Below are positions 12,801 through 22,699 of a DNA stretch of 64,000 nt, piece after piece. The DNA is taken from positions 110,860 through 174,859 of the forward strand of contig NC_049980.1 in NCBI RefSeq assembly GCF_000003815.2. The letters are read 5' to 3'. Position 1 is the first letter of the stretch; every line of letters starts with the position of its first letter. The notes under the pieces were generated by a model. It did not search any database. It had not been told where the DNA came from and worked only from the letters and a program-made list of their open reading frames with translations. The position numbers were made by a program, and so were the translations under genes. This stretch comes from Branchiostoma floridae. Taxonomy: Eukaryota; Chordata; Leptocardii; Amphioxiformes; Branchiostomatidae.

Positions 12801-15482
12801 CGCTTGGTCCACCCGGATACTGGCGGTCTGTTAGAAAACAAGAGGAATTGAAACAAGGATTTTTTTTCAAAACTTTAATTTTCAACACAAAAATTTAGCA
12901 CCACAGTTTTGACTGTCCAACTCCAGTCTTTTTAAAGAATTACAAGGGCTGACAAACACCGGTGATGGACAGTCGAAAATTCAAAGTTTCAAAGTCAAAG
13001 TTTCGTGCTGGAAATTACCTATACAGCTTAATTTTTATCCACAATAGGAAAATCGAAAATAATATACAGTACAATAAATTACACTATAATCGTTAGTAGG
13101 AAATTATTTGATTAGTGACATAATCCATACGTAGATTGATAAGAACAACAGGACGGACGGTACGGGTAAATTCAGAAAACAATCTTCGCTATTTATTTAC
13201 TAGTATAATATTTCTTTCTGTTTTTCTTGACACAAAAATGGCTAACCGATCTTGTCGATATCAGAATTATGACTGCCTCTTTATAACAACTAAACAGTAT
13301 TGCTACGGGTCACATTTGGCGCCTTGTCACTAAACATTGTTCTTGAAAGGAAGCAGTCTGCCAAAAGAAAAAGATTATCGCTTGATGTGCTCTTTAAAGT
13401 TTACGGATTGTTTGTTGTAGTTTGAAAATTTTGAGCTAAAGCCTGTATGACACTTTCGCGACTCAGGAACGTAATCAGTTTGTTATCGTACGGCAGTCTT
13501 ACGAAAAATATCTAACACAGGATGATTTACCTGCTCTGGAGGCGTACATAGGGTTGGGTACACTCGCAGCGGCGTCCGCACGTGCCTGCCAATCAGTCTG
13601 CTGCTTGGGTGTGGTGCCTGGAGAAAAATTAAAATGGCGTCAACGTTATGAATTAAGGAGAACAGTCACTTCAAGACTTTTTGAAATCAAAATACAACAT
13701 ACTTTGAACAAATATATATCCATTAGATATGCCATATGGTAGTATCATTTTGTTAAGAACACCAATTGTGGCAAATTGACACCATTTTCATGTTATTGTT
13801 TATCACACCATCAGAGAACCATTTTTCAAAGTCACCGACCACAGACAAGCATCTAAGACAGTCCTTTCCTAAAAAGACAGCTAAAGCTTGTATGGCACCT
13901 TCGCGACTCAGGAACGTAATCAGTTTGTTATCGGACGGCAATCGTACGAATAATCTTACACAGGATAATTTACCTGTTCTGGAGGCGTACATAGGGTTGG
14001 GTATACTCGCAACGGCGTCCGCACGTGCCTGCCAATCAGTCTGCTGCATGGGTGTGGTGCCTTGAGGAAAATTAAAATGGCGTCGAAAGTATGAATTAAG
14101 GAGAACAGTCACTTCAAGAGTATGAAAAATATATATATATATACATTAACTCTAGTAGTATGATTTCATAACGAACACAAGCGCAACTGTGGCAAATTGA
14201 AACCCTTCTCCTGTTATTGTACATCGCACCATCAGAGAGCCGTTCTTCAAACTCGAGTTTTTTTTGTCGCATGGCAATCCAAAACCTATCAGGCTCATCT
14301 ATATAAGCCACACCTCCCATATAAATATACTAATAAAGTCTCATGTTCAAGTTCACCGACGTGAGACTTTTCCCCCCTGACGGTTATCCTCTGGTAAAGA
14401 ATACACAGGAAGTACAAGTACACGCTTTGAGCGGGAACACGCGCGGGTTCGCCAGAAAAACAAAATTACTTGACTCCCACTGAAATTGAAGTTTGTAAAT
14501 GTAGATATATCATCTTACCGCCAGCTGCTTCTCGAGGACCGTGGGGAACACCCTGTGCGTGCCTGGGTTTGCGAGTGCCGCGCTTTTTCCTGTCAGCCCT
14601 TCGTGGAACTGATGTGCCAGCATCATTCCCGGATCCTGATGTGCCAGCATCATTCCCGGAAGTGCCAGAATCATTCCCGGAAGTGCTAACGGCATATGGC
14701 TCCATGCTAGCTGGTCGATGGTCATTATCATCATCAGCATCCTCGTCCTGATATCTGACGGCATATGGCTGCATGCTAGCCGGTCGATGGTCTTTATCAT
14801 CAGCAGCATCTTCCTCCTGATATCTGACGGCATATGGCTCCATGCCAGCTGGTTGATGGTCTTTATCATCATCATCATCTTCCTCCTGATATTTGACGGC
14901 ATATGGCACCATGTCAGCTGGTTGATGGTCTTTATCTTCAGCAGCATCTTCCTCCTGATATCTGACGGCATATGACTGCATGCCAGCCGGTCGCAAGTCA
15001 GTATCAGGATCCGTGCCCTTCGGGTCATGCCCGTACACCGGGTTGGAGGCGTCACGTGCAAGCTCGGGGTCAGAGGGCCGCTGGTTGTGCTCGTGCGTGA
15101 AGTTAGATAGGGGGTTCGTGTGCACGGAGGCTTGGTTTGGAGGATGTGCAGACTCACGCATGGTACCGACGCCCCCGGAAAGGGCTGGAGCATCAGCACT
15201 GTTCTCGGGGCTATCACGTCCTGCTAACGGAACTGGGAAATCTTCTTTGCTGGTTGAAGCCACTATTTTTTTCTGAATGGGCGCCTTGGTCTTTGTATCT
15301 TCCGAACGTGTCTTCATCGCAAGGGCATGGCACATGTATGTATCGCTGTTTGGTTGAACAGTCTTGGTATCTTCCGAAAGTGTCTTCATTGCAAGGGCAT
15401 GGCACATGTATGTATCGCTGTTTGGTTGAATAGTGTCCTTTCCCTGTCCGCTCTGGGTTGCAGCTTTACCTTTATAAGGCAT
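3871..15482 (-). CDS. Locus 1: type II membrane protein, NPxY tail + coiled-coil stalk + YWTD six-bladed propeller head
   Basis: Eleven exons join in phase: 14519-15482, 13974-14060, 13531-13617, 12682-12827, 12148-12520, 11508-11759, 10534-10702, 8942-9063, 5172-5364, 4530-4630, 3871-3881 (2505 nt, 834 aa plus stop). Residues 1-321 are a repetitive cytoplasmic tail with NPVY and repeated PYAV motifs; 322-379 are two NPMY exons; about 403-425 is the membrane helix, preceded by Arg residues (N-in); 429-552 are coiled-coil repeats; 553-831 form a propeller with six blade starts (FLFVAD, VYWSD, IYWS, MYWV, LYYS, VYWS). YWTD propellers are known from LDL-receptor relatives, which are type I proteins with EGF modules; here the head is C-terminal and no EGF module is seen. 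A cell-surface receptor role with tail-based adaptor binding is inferred. The 5' start is the least certain part. Confidence 0.75.
4530..4630 (-). CDS. Locus 1 exon 10: end of propeller blade 6
   Basis: 101 nt, phase 2 to 1. Encodes LSKSDQTKTVLVDGIDYPWG and IYLSTAAPPGVTT. The split Lys codon joins to GKIGK of exon 9, completing the sixth blade. Confidence 0.82.
5172..5364 (-). CDS. Locus 1 exon 9: YWTD propeller blades 5-6
   Basis: 193 nt, phase 1 to 2. Encodes DRLYYSNQRNRIYSSDLLGN, then VLYEDGKDVHGIAVDEDFVY and WSSNWRDL, followed by a run of six serines read from an ATG/CAT-type trinucleotide repeat and QGKIGK. The serine run is an expansion inside blade 6. Confidence 0.85.
5557..5880 (+). 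pseudogene. Probable LINE 3'-end fragment
   Basis: Frame with LGQRSLGGHCEVQVASLSPK and ARTSRLRNSFLHCTIRLL then a stop, followed by AT-rich sequence; resembles the R-x-x-F-x-x-x-I/T-x-x-L C-terminus of Jockey/CR1-type LINEs. Confidence 0.4.
6037..6136. other. Assembly gap (100 N)
   Basis: Run of N just before the LINE reverse transcriptase fragment. Confidence 1.
6170..7338 (+). pseudogene. LINE reverse transcriptase fragment, frameshifted
   Basis: Three successive frames carry RT segments: FEGRVPHEWKEAVVVPLPK and HLRPVSLTSLISKVCEDFVA; then STWVLTDFSKDFDHTVAMKH and TCGLAQGTKLGPIVFIAHLN; then EFVDDLNLVESR (the F-A-D-D box, here FVDD) and LNPTKCKAVYIRI. Jockey/CR1-like order. Two frameshifts and an N gap make it inactive. 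The 5' end contains short repeats of CAGTGCTGA. Confidence 0.8.
7339..7897. other. Assembly gap (559 N)
   Basis: Run of N inside the LINE; a 144-bp stretch is present on both sides. Confidence 1.
8072..8523 (+). pseudogene. LINE reverse transcriptase C-terminal part
   Basis: Open frame from LYMLCRLRQFNLPAEDFLTV-like sequence through RPILEYTAPVWHGGLTNGQR, IQMRANRIILGSSY and RYALCLKFAKSLY to a stop at 8521. The first 144 bp nearly repeats 7195-7338 on the other side of the N gap. AT-rich 3' untranslated sequence follows to about 8870. Confidence 0.8.
8942..9063 (-). CDS. Locus 1 exon 8: YWTD propeller blade 4
   Basis: 122 nt, phase 2 to 1. Encodes LMYWVEYIKGSICRAAMDGS, then TTIITGLNRPRAITIDFTG, a textbook YWTD blade with the following LxxPxxIxxD strand. 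Confidence 0.9.
9212..9541. mobile_element. Foldback MITE, CGCGGTGG family, copy 1
   Basis: TACTGTAAAAGC...ATTTACAGTA ends and an interior of GCGGTGGTTTTA and ACCACCGCGAA in inverted order; carries an insertion of about 140 bp. Confidence 0.75.
9697..10060 (+). mobile_element. tRNA-derived SINE
   Basis: tRNA-like head (TAGCGCAGTGGGAG... and GGTGTGAATTCGGG) followed by CTTGGGAAAGGCACTTTACA, CTCACTTTACTCAGGTAAA (duplicated in tandem) and GGATAGGACGTTAAATGG. It lies in an intron of locus 1. Confidence 0.65.
10534..10702 (-). CDS. Locus 1 exon 7: YWTD propeller blade 3
   Basis: 169 nt, phase 1 to 2 (donor GTGAGT). Encodes LVYGLALDHAGGNIYWSVSR, then KKDGSSARTLL and PEQLVLDPRNE. The split codon joins exactly to the MYWV blade of the next exon. 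Confidence 0.88.
11508..11759 (-). CDS. Locus 1 exon 6: YWTD propeller blades 1-2
   Basis: 252 nt, phase 1 to 1. Encodes EPFLFVADRLEETIIQV, then DYVYWSDYWNGNIKRARRDG and GMETIIDTDD. The pattern of a YW-S/T-D core, a basic stretch, D-G and a hydrophobic strand is the LDL-receptor class B signature. Confidence 0.88.
12148..12520 (-). CDS. Locus 1 exon 5: coiled-coil stalk
   Basis: 373 nt, phase 0 to phase 1. About 124 residues of repeats such as TTVDALKRDQDDMRQL, with heptad-like spacing of V/L/M and charged residues, closing with LEQRLDETSKAP. Predicted extracellular oligomerising stalk; homologous to the longer stalk exon of locus 2. Confidence 0.85.
12682..12827 (-). CDS. Locus 1 exon 4: transmembrane exon
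   Basis: 146 nt, phase 1 to phase 0. It starts DRQYPGGPSGCRALCSFIR and continues into a hydrophobic helix TYIATGIALLLILVAVGLAL ending AFINNE. Arg residues precede the helix, which favours N-inside (type II) topology. The exon has the same length and phases as the membrane exons of loci 2 and 5. Confidence 0.85.
13531..14060 (-). CDS. Locus 1 exons 2-3: two NPMY cytoplasmic exons
   Basis: Two 87-nt exons, 13974-14060 and 13531-13617, both phase 1 at each end, encode near-identical 29-residue units of the form TTPxQQTDWQARADA followed by a short linker and NPMYAS. Both have a pyrimidine-rich acceptor and a GTAAAT donor. The introns around them also match each other, so this is a tandem exon duplication. 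They are homologous to the eight exons of locus 2. Confidence 0.8.
14519..15482 (-). CDS. Locus 1 exon 1: long repetitive cytoplasmic tail
   Basis: The ATG lies at 15480-15482 and the exon ends at a GTAAG donor in phase 1. It encodes a duplicated TVQPNSDTYMCHALAMKT-like segment, an NPVYGHDPKGTDPDTDLRP block, then five acidic repeats of about 30 residues, each carrying PYAV or SYAV followed by R/K-Y-Q-E/D-E-D, and a short Gly-Asn-Asp/Ser run. NPxY is a known PTB-domain/endocytosis motif; the role of PYAV is unknown. A potential donor (AAAG|GTAAAG) lies just after the fifth codon, so a very short alternative first exon is possible. Confidence 0.7.
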
Positions 15483-15596
15483 GGTCAGCTCGTGTGTAAC
15501 AGCGTATGGACTGATGTTGGGATCGCTGTTGGTTGTTCTATGGGTGAGATAAACAGTTCCCGTGTATGTCTTTAATGTATGTAATCCAAAAAGCAG

Positions 15597-15965
15597 TTAC
15601 TCAAGCAACTGGATATGACTTTTGAAACGGTCAGTCTGCCGTTTGAAGCCGAGAGGACCAATGATCAGGGGCAATCTGAACACTAACCGTATAAACTCTG
15701 TCAGAACTGTGCTTGATAAAAGTTGAAAGATCAGGTTAGCGTTTGAGGGCAAGTTTTTTTTATTCGTGGTCTGAAGGTTTGATTCTTGCGATAATGACAC
15801 CTTCGTTTTCCTCCACTTTACTATAGGATTACAAACATTACATTGATGAAGATTAGACATCCAGGTGATAAGATACGCCAAAAAGTAGTTACTCAACAGC
15901 AACTGGCTATGATTTTGGTAAAGGTCAGAAGTTTCAACTAGCTTCCGCTAGTTTTCGTTCGTAAC
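15597..15965. mobile_element. Penelope-like element end fragments
   Basis: Two copies (15597-15640 and 15867-15965) of sequence of the type GTTACTCAAGCAACTGG-ATATGA...GAAACGGTCAG, also present near 21784-21835 and 22170-22210. Confidence 0.45.
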
Positions 15966-16039
15966 ACTGAAGTGATCTGGAAAAACTGAAAAATGTGGAT
16001 TCCAATATAAAACAAATGTAAGGCAAAGTCAAGCTGAAG

Positions 16040-16372
16040 ACAATTTTGGATTTCGGTGGGAAACAAAGCTAAGACACAATTAATGCAAATGAGTAAATTT
16101 GCTCTTGTTATTTTAGTTACAGGAGCTAAATGTTTTGTTGCAGGTGGGGGGGGCGGTGCTATGTCACAAGTGCCTGAAAGTTCCATATGTAGCCCTCGTA
16201 AGACTCTACCCCACTTCGGAACAACCCCAAACTTTCTACGGCCTTCCCCAAATCCACAAACAGAGTGTTCGCCTACGTCCAATAGTCTCCAGCATAGGAT
16301 CGGTCACGTTCGAGTTATCAGTTATTCTGACAGATTTTATACAGTTAGTCTTAAGATAGCCTCTGATCATTG
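16040..16372 (+). pseudogene. Penelope-like reverse transcriptase fragment
   Basis: Encodes YPTSEQPQTFYGLPQIHKQS and VRLRPIVSSIGSVT. F-Y-G-L-P-x-I-H-K and L-R-P-I-V-S are hallmark Penelope-like RT motifs. The frame is interrupted nearby. Confidence 0.65.
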
Positions 16373-17215
16373 ATCCTCACGGCTCCAAACGGTAGATTGA
16401 CGATCATTCCACTATCCAATGGGGATGCAGAAAGCCTCCAAAATGGACAAAGGTATTTTTAAGCTAATCAACAAGCACATAGTTTTACCTGCCTTAACCT
16501 TAGCCTTTCCAAATAAGCTCAACATAGGATACAAAGACAAATAGATACAATGATATGAAAGAAAATTTACAGGTAATACAAGTAAACCATGATAAATTCT
16601 TAATCATTACAATCAACCAATCGCACCAGCTTACGCGTTCCTAGGATCCTCTTATGTGCAAATCCAATCGCCAAGGCAACCGACTAAACACTCGTTCTCA
16701 TTGAAATGTAAACAATTGCAATTTGTTGTTCGAAAAATAAATCGGCTTATTTTCCAGCGAAACCCATCTGATTGTTCTAACGATAGCCAAAAAATTTGAA
16801 TGATGGTGTTTGCAAGATATTACACAAGGAGCCAAAACTATACCAAATAGAGAAAAAAGAGAATGAACAACCCACTGCAAATCCATTTCATGGAGGTAAT
16901 GATTATCAAACACACGTGGGGGAATGCATCGTCCAGAAAGCGTACAGCATTACATAGCGCCGTCGAAACACACAAAAAAACGACTCAAATTATCAATACA
17001 AATTATCAATAGAATCTGACCGATTCTGCTACCTGGATATTACATCATTGCAATCAACCAATCGAACCATCTTACGCGTTCCTAGGATCCTCTTATGTGC
17101 AAACCCAATCGTCAAGGCAACCGACTAATAAGAACTGCATGATTTAGTTAAAATCAGAGAAGCCACAGCACATCATGTGGAACATGAGGCGCACCACAGG
17201 CCGATTCATTACAGA

Positions 17216-17720
17216 AGGAGATTTTCTTCACCATCGGAAATGGTGAATTTACCCCTCATTACACCATTCCGCAAGCGGGATCCCCACCCCCCCTCCCACC
17301 CACAGAGGAAATACTGTCATGGAAGTGCATCCTCCAAGCTTCATGCATCGCCAAAATGATATTTGGAAGAATGAAAATATAAAATACCCCGACTGGGGCT
17401 GTTGTTGCCCTCCCGGTATGGTGCGACTTGTCAGGCTTCTGTACAGAAAAGATACACGGCCTGCGTCAGGCGGGGGCCGAACACAATGTGAAATATGAAC
17501 AAATTAGAGACCAAAGATGAAAGAAAATCATGAGTGACAAACAGCGCACGTTTCCAGACAATTCAGATACACACGTAATCGGTTTCTTTGTTTGTTTGTT
17601 ACATATGGAAAGAGAGGTATCGAAAACAATTTTTAAAGACATTCTACCTTTTTGATCATGTTTGGAATCTCATCACATACATTGAATTCATCTATATGCA
17701 CCCATAGGGGAAAACAATTG
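17216..17720 (-). pseudogene. Decayed first-exon duplicate A
   Basis: On the minus strand the sequence around 17390-17419 matches the first exon of locus 2 (PGGQQQ...) including the 5' leader, but the start codon reads ATA (17417-17419) and the donor is altered. The surrounding 500 bp is repeated almost exactly at 18838-19322 and less closely near 22380-22690, 23520-23830 and 39230-39620. Confidence 0.5.
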
Positions 17721-18088
17721 TCTTTTTCTTTGTTTGAACTTTTCCGTCCGAAACACGATGTAAAAAAATGAAGAAATTACGAACCAAAGATTAAAGAAAA
17801 TCATATTGAGCGCACGTTTTCCAGTCGAGACAAATCATACAGACACGTAATTATTTTCTTTGTTTGTTTGTTACATATTGAAAACAATGTGTTGAAACCA
17901 ACCTTTAAAGACATTCTACATTTTTGATCATGTTCTATCTAATATGAGCTAAGAAATATTTAAGCGATTGTGCAAAAAGTATTTTTAAGGTTTTAAACAA
18001 AAAGTTGTTGGCATCCGTCTGTCTCGAAAGACAATGGTAGGCAGACAGGGTGGGTTTTAAGCGACCAGTCTGCCTGGCCTGGACATGA

Positions 18089-18247
18089 NNNNNNNNNNNN
18101 NNNNNNNNNNNNNNNNNNNNNNNNNNNNNNNNNNNNNNNNNNNNNNNNNNNNNNNNNNNNNNNNNNNNNNNNNNNNNNNNNNNNNNNNNNNNNNNNNNNN
18201 NNNNNNNNNNNNNNNNNNNNNNNNNNNNNNNNNNNNNNNNNNNNNNN
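18089..18247. other. Assembly gap (159 N)
   Basis: Run of N in intergenic sequence. Confidence 1.
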
Positions 18248-18427
18248 TTGTATTTAGCTATTTCCACGCGTGCACTTTCCCGCCGGTTCGCCGTTGAACC
18301 ATTGGAGCTCTAGGAATTTCGTGGAACAAGCCACACAATGCAAAAATAAAGACCGTTTCAAATGCATTTGCCGATCACAGTACCGTTACATTATATTCCC
18401 ATCGATTTTATTTCACTTTGCTTCATA

Positions 18428-18660
18428 CTTCGTTCCTTTTCGTTCCTTTTCGCACTTTCGGTACTTTCCTTTTCGTTCCTTTTCGTTCCTTTTCGCACTT
18501 TCGGTACTTTCCTTTTCGTTCCTTTTCGTTCCTTTTCGTTCCTTTTCGCTCCTTTTCGTTCCTTTTCGTTCCTTTTCGCTCCTTTTCGTTCCTTTTCGTT
18601 CCTTTTCGCTCCTTTTCGCTCCTTTTCGTTCCTTTTCGTTCCTTTTCGCACTTTCGGTAC
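18428..18660. repeat. Decanucleotide minisatellite CGTTCCTTTT
   Basis: About 20 units of CGTTCCTTTT or CGCTCCTTTT interrupted by CGCACTTTCGGTACTTTCC three times. Open frames in every register are a by-product. Confidence 0.95.
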
Positions 18661-18837
18661 ACCGTTTAAGGGTATGTTTTATCTTGAGCATCGACGCTGG
18701 GTTCCAAACTGGTTATGTTTTCAGCCAAACGCACCTACCCTTCTTGATAAGTGAGCCAGTTCTCAATTCTATTATTACATGCAGATGTTTGGCGAATATG
18801 TACAAAGGTGATATGCCAGCCGACGTTTCCCATGTAC

Positions 18838-19322
18838 GGAGATTTACTTCACCATCGGAAATGGTGAATTTACCCCTCATTACACCATTCCGCAAGCGGG
18901 ATCCCCACCCCCCCTCCCACCCACAGAGGAAATACTGTCATGGAAGTGCATCCTCCAAGCTTCATGCATCGCCAAAATGATATTTGGAAGAATGAAAATA
19001 TAAAATACCCCGACTGGGGCTGTTGTTGCCCTCCCGGTATGGTGCGACTTGTCAGGCTTCTGTACAGAAAAGATACACGGCCTGCGTCAGGCGGGGGCCG
19101 AACACAATGTGAAATATGAACAAATTAGAGACCAAAGATGAAAGAAAATCATGAGTGACAAACAGCGCACGTTTCCAGAACATTCAGATACACACGTAAT
19201 CGGTTTCTTTGTTTGTTTGTTACATATGGAAAGAGAGGTATCGAAAACAATTTTTAAAGACATTCTACCTTTTTGATCATGGTTGGAAACTCATCCACAT
19301 ACATTGGAATCATCTATATGCA
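18838..19322 (-). pseudogene. Decayed first-exon duplicate B
   Basis: Nearly identical to 17216-17700, with the same ATA in place of the start codon, so the start was lost before this copy was made. It runs directly into the N gap at 19323. Confidence 0.5.
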
Positions 19323-20159
19323 NNNNNNNNNNNNNNNNNNNNNNNNNNNNNNNNNNNNNNNNNNNNNNNNNNNNNNNNNNNNNNNNNNNNNNNNNNNNNN
19401 NNNNNNNNNNNNNNNNNNNNNNNNNNNNNNNNNNNNNNNNNNNNNNNNNNNNNNNNNNNNNNNNNNNNNNNNNNNNNNNNNNNNNNNNNNNNNNNNNNNN
19501 NNNNNNNNNNNNNNNNNNNNNNNNNNNNNNNNNNNNNNNNNNNNNNNNNNNNNNNNNNNNNNNNNNNNNNNNNNNNNNNNNNNNNNNNNNNNNNNNNNNN
19601 NNNNNNNNNNNNNNNNNNNNNNNNNNNNNNNNNNNNNNNNNNNNNNNNNNNNNNNNNNNNNNNNNNNNNNNNNNNNNNNNNNNNNNNNNNNNNNNNNNNN
19701 NNNNNNNNNNNNNNNNNNNNNNNNNNNNNNNNNNNNNNNNNNNNNNNNNNNNNNNNNNNNNNNNNNNNNNNNNNNNNNNNNNNNNNNNNNNNNNNNNNNN
19801 NNNNNNNNNNNNNNNNNNNNNNNNNNNNNNNNNNNNNNNNNNNNNNNNNNNNNNNNNNNNNNNNNNNNNNNNNNNNNNNNNNNNNNNNNNNNNNNNNNNN
19901 NNNNNNNNNNNNNNNNNNNNNNNNNNNNNNNNNNNNNNNNNNNNNNNNNNNNNNNNNNNNNNNNNNNNNNNNNNNNNNNNNNNNNNNNNNNNNNNNNNNN
20001 NNNNNNNNNNNNNNNNNNNNNNNNNNNNNNNNNNNNNNNNNNNNNNNNNNNNNNNNNNNNNNNNNNNNNNNNNNNNNNNNNNNNNNNNNNNNNNNNNNNN
20101 NNNNNNNNNNNNNNNNNNNNNNNNNNNNNNNNNNNNNNNNNNNNNNNNNNNNNNNNNNN
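19323..20159. other. Assembly gap (837 N)
   Basis: Run of N directly after decayed first-exon duplicate B; further family sequence may be hidden. Confidence 1.
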
Positions 20160-20463
20160 TAGGGGTAAACCTATCAACGCACAGGTCACAAAATGGCACT
20201 CGGCAGCGCAGTATCACAAAAAGTAGGGGTATTGGACGTTGGGTAGAACCGGTTACGGGGCCGAAAAACGTTGAAAATGCAGCAAGTTCAGAGCATCTAA
20301 TCGGCTAAATAACAACATAAAAATGCCCCACAAAAAATTATTCTAATATTCTGTCCAAGTTTTAGTGAAATACCTTCGATTATAAGCGAGAAAAATAGCC
20401 AGCGGAAGCTCGCGGGTTTTTTCAAGCAACGCAATACATTTGTATACCTGTAACATGTTGTAG

Positions 20464-20530
20464 CACTGGCTCAGTGGGATTGTTCACGCGTGGTAAACCA
20501 ACGCTCCGGGATCGAATCCGTGGACAGACA
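20464..20530 (+). mobile_element. tRNA-like SINE head
   Basis: Box A TGGCTCAGTGG and box B GGGATCGAATCC with normal spacing but no convincing acceptor stem, so not called as a tRNA gene. Confidence 0.4.
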
Positions 20531-20786
20531 ATGTTTTTTTAATTTTTTTTTCTTTTTGCTGCATTTTCGCGAAAATGTTGCCTTTCTTGTTGCTTCTTTT
20601 CCTGCGATTTTTGCTTTCTTTTCCCTTCGCCCACATCCTGCATTTTTTTCAAAATGTTGCCTTTCTAGTTTTCTTTTCAAAGCTCTGCCAGTTCTGTGAA
20701 TTCCTTTTGCTATATTGTTGTTCATTCTCATTCTATGAACAACAATCGCGTCCGCAACAAATTATAAGTGCACATCGCACTATCCA

Positions 20787-21580
20787 ACTAGAGTTCCACG
20801 ACCCCATACCTTCGCCAAATGATTCTATCTTTTACAACTGCCGTATTAATTGTGTTTGTCATTGATTATGCAAATAAGGTTCTCATTTGCATAGATCATA
20901 TAACTGGATCATCTCGTCCACCAAACAACAGTCGTGCGTAATCTATGGTAAGAAAGAAGGCTTTTATCGCATTTTCTGATAATCCATGCAAAGTAGGAAC
21001 TCGTTTGCATAATTAACGTTTGACGATGTTCACCTGTTCATAACTTTCAAATGCTACAAGAAAGAAGTTCCCGGCATTTACCACAATGGCATTATAGCAT
21101 TTTCTAATTAATTATGCAAATTAGGTCTCTTCTTTGCATAATATATGTCTTAATAGTGTTCTCTTTCTCAGTTACAAATTTCACAATGGTCCTATAACTT
21201 TTAAAGTACACTTTTCTAATTAATTATTATAATCATTATACCAAAAAATCATGACAATCCTTCAACCCCTTCTTGATGTATTTAATTTCAATTCTGACAC
21301 TAAACCTGCCCTGCAGTTCCAAAACAAGTCACTAGGGGGACCAAACCTATACCACTTACTCTCGGCATCAGGAGCTGTACACGCCACAGCATGTCCAGAA
21401 CTCGAAATATCAAACCCAGAAGGTCCGCTTTAGTACCGTAACAGGTCGCTAGGGGGCCAAAAATCTAAAAGTTTTCAGGTCCCATGAAGACCTACCAACA
21501 TACCGAATATCAATACAATCCATCCAGGCGTTCTCGAGTTATGCTGGTCTTCTACAAACATACTAGATAGATAGATACAA
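20787..21580. repeat. Interspersed repeat ending in a GATA microsatellite
   Basis: Starts AACTAGAGTTC, contains AAAATCATGACAATCC and GTCGCTAGGGGGCCAAAAATC, ends with (GATA)n. Non-coding; two further copies in this window. Confidence 0.55.
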
Positions 21581-21783
21581 ACGCTACCCAAAACATAACC
21601 TTCTTGTCGAAGGTAACAATCATTCTTTAGACAGAATTATTTTTTTCGCATGGTAATTCAATGACCGGTGATGACGTCATGGTAAACGGAGTGACCAGTT
21701 AAGGTGCACTCTCACTGCACTTGCGTCAACCTTGTGTTACTGCGGGGTTCGAAAGATAGTTCAGAGATAAAGAACGAATTTTC

Positions 21784-22240
21784 TTACGCCAAAAAGTTTT
21801 TAATCAAGCAACTGGATATGGTTTTGAAACGGTCAGACGTTTCGGATAGAATCCACTATCCTTCGTCAATGACACTGAAGTGATCTGGAAGAAACAGGTC
21901 TTTTATACTCTAACTATGAATGAAGACAATTTCAGCTGTCCAATAGGAAACGTTGTAAGACAATTCAGACTGAAGACAATTTGGATTCCAAAGAAAACAA
22001 AGGTAAGGCAAACTCAAGCTTAAGACAATTTGGATTTCAAAGGATAGCAAGGCTGAGACACAGTTAATGCAAATGAGTCAATTAGCTCCTGTTGTTTTAG
22101 TTGCAGGAGCTAAAAGTTTGTTGGGGGGGGGGGTAGTCTTACAATGATAGTGGATTCTATCCGAAACGTCTGACCGTTTCAAAACTCTATCCAATTGCTT
22201 GAGTAAAAACTTTGTGGCGTATCTTATTACCTGGATGTCT
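21784..22240. mobile_element. Penelope-like end pair in inverted orientation
   Basis: About 80 bp at 21788-21861 (CGCCAAAAAG... to CCACTATCC) returns as its reverse complement at 22149-22222. Between them are fragments of the same family. Confidence 0.55.
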
Positions 22241-22331
22241 AACCTGGATGTCTAACCTACATCGACGTAACGAATTTTCAGTAATCTTCCAATGTAGCAT
22301 CAGCCAAAACCTACTTAGAAAAAATATCTAC

Positions 22332-22371
22332 CTTTGTCAGCAGCTTGGAACTGCTGTTGCACTCCTGGCAT
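22332..22371 (-). CDS. Orphan first-exon copy of the receptor family (MPGVQQQFQAADK)
   Basis: 40 nt from ATG to a GTAGAT donor in phase 1, the same length and phase as the first exon of locus 2 (39276-39315). It encodes MPGVQQQFQAADK. It lies 6.8 kb upstream of locus 1 and could be an alternative first exon of that gene splicing to the phase-1 NPMY exons, or a relic of a lost copy. Confidence 0.45.
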
Positions 22372-22699
22372 GGTGCGACTTGTCAGGTTTCTGCACAGCA
22401 AAAATTACACGTCCTATGTCGGGCGGGGTCCGAAACACTATGTAAAGAAATGAAGAAGTCTTTAGAATCTTTAGAAACTTAAGATGAAAGAAAATCACAC
22501 TGAGTGGGTGGCAAATAGCGCACGTTTTATCCAATACAAATCATGCAGACACTTAAATCTCTTTCTTTGTTTAGTTGTTACATGTTGAAAGAGAGGGATC
22601 AAAGACATTCGACCTTTTTGATCATGTTTAGAAAACTACTCAGATATATTAGATTTATTCATGTATGCACCAATAAGAGAAAAACAATTTCTTTTTTCT

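Noticed and set aside
14510..15217. Alternative frames of 235 and 385 codons over the tail exons of loci 1 and 2
   Set aside because: They are shadows of repetitive exons; the chosen frames connect in phase with neighbours and carry the conserved NPVY/PYAV motifs.
18270..18980. Frame of 236 codons rich in Ser-Phe-Leu
   Set aside because: Mostly the CGTTCCTTTT minisatellite followed by repeated non-coding sequence.
20464..20530. Functional tRNA gene
   Set aside because: A and B boxes are present but no acceptor stem closes; a SINE head is more likely.
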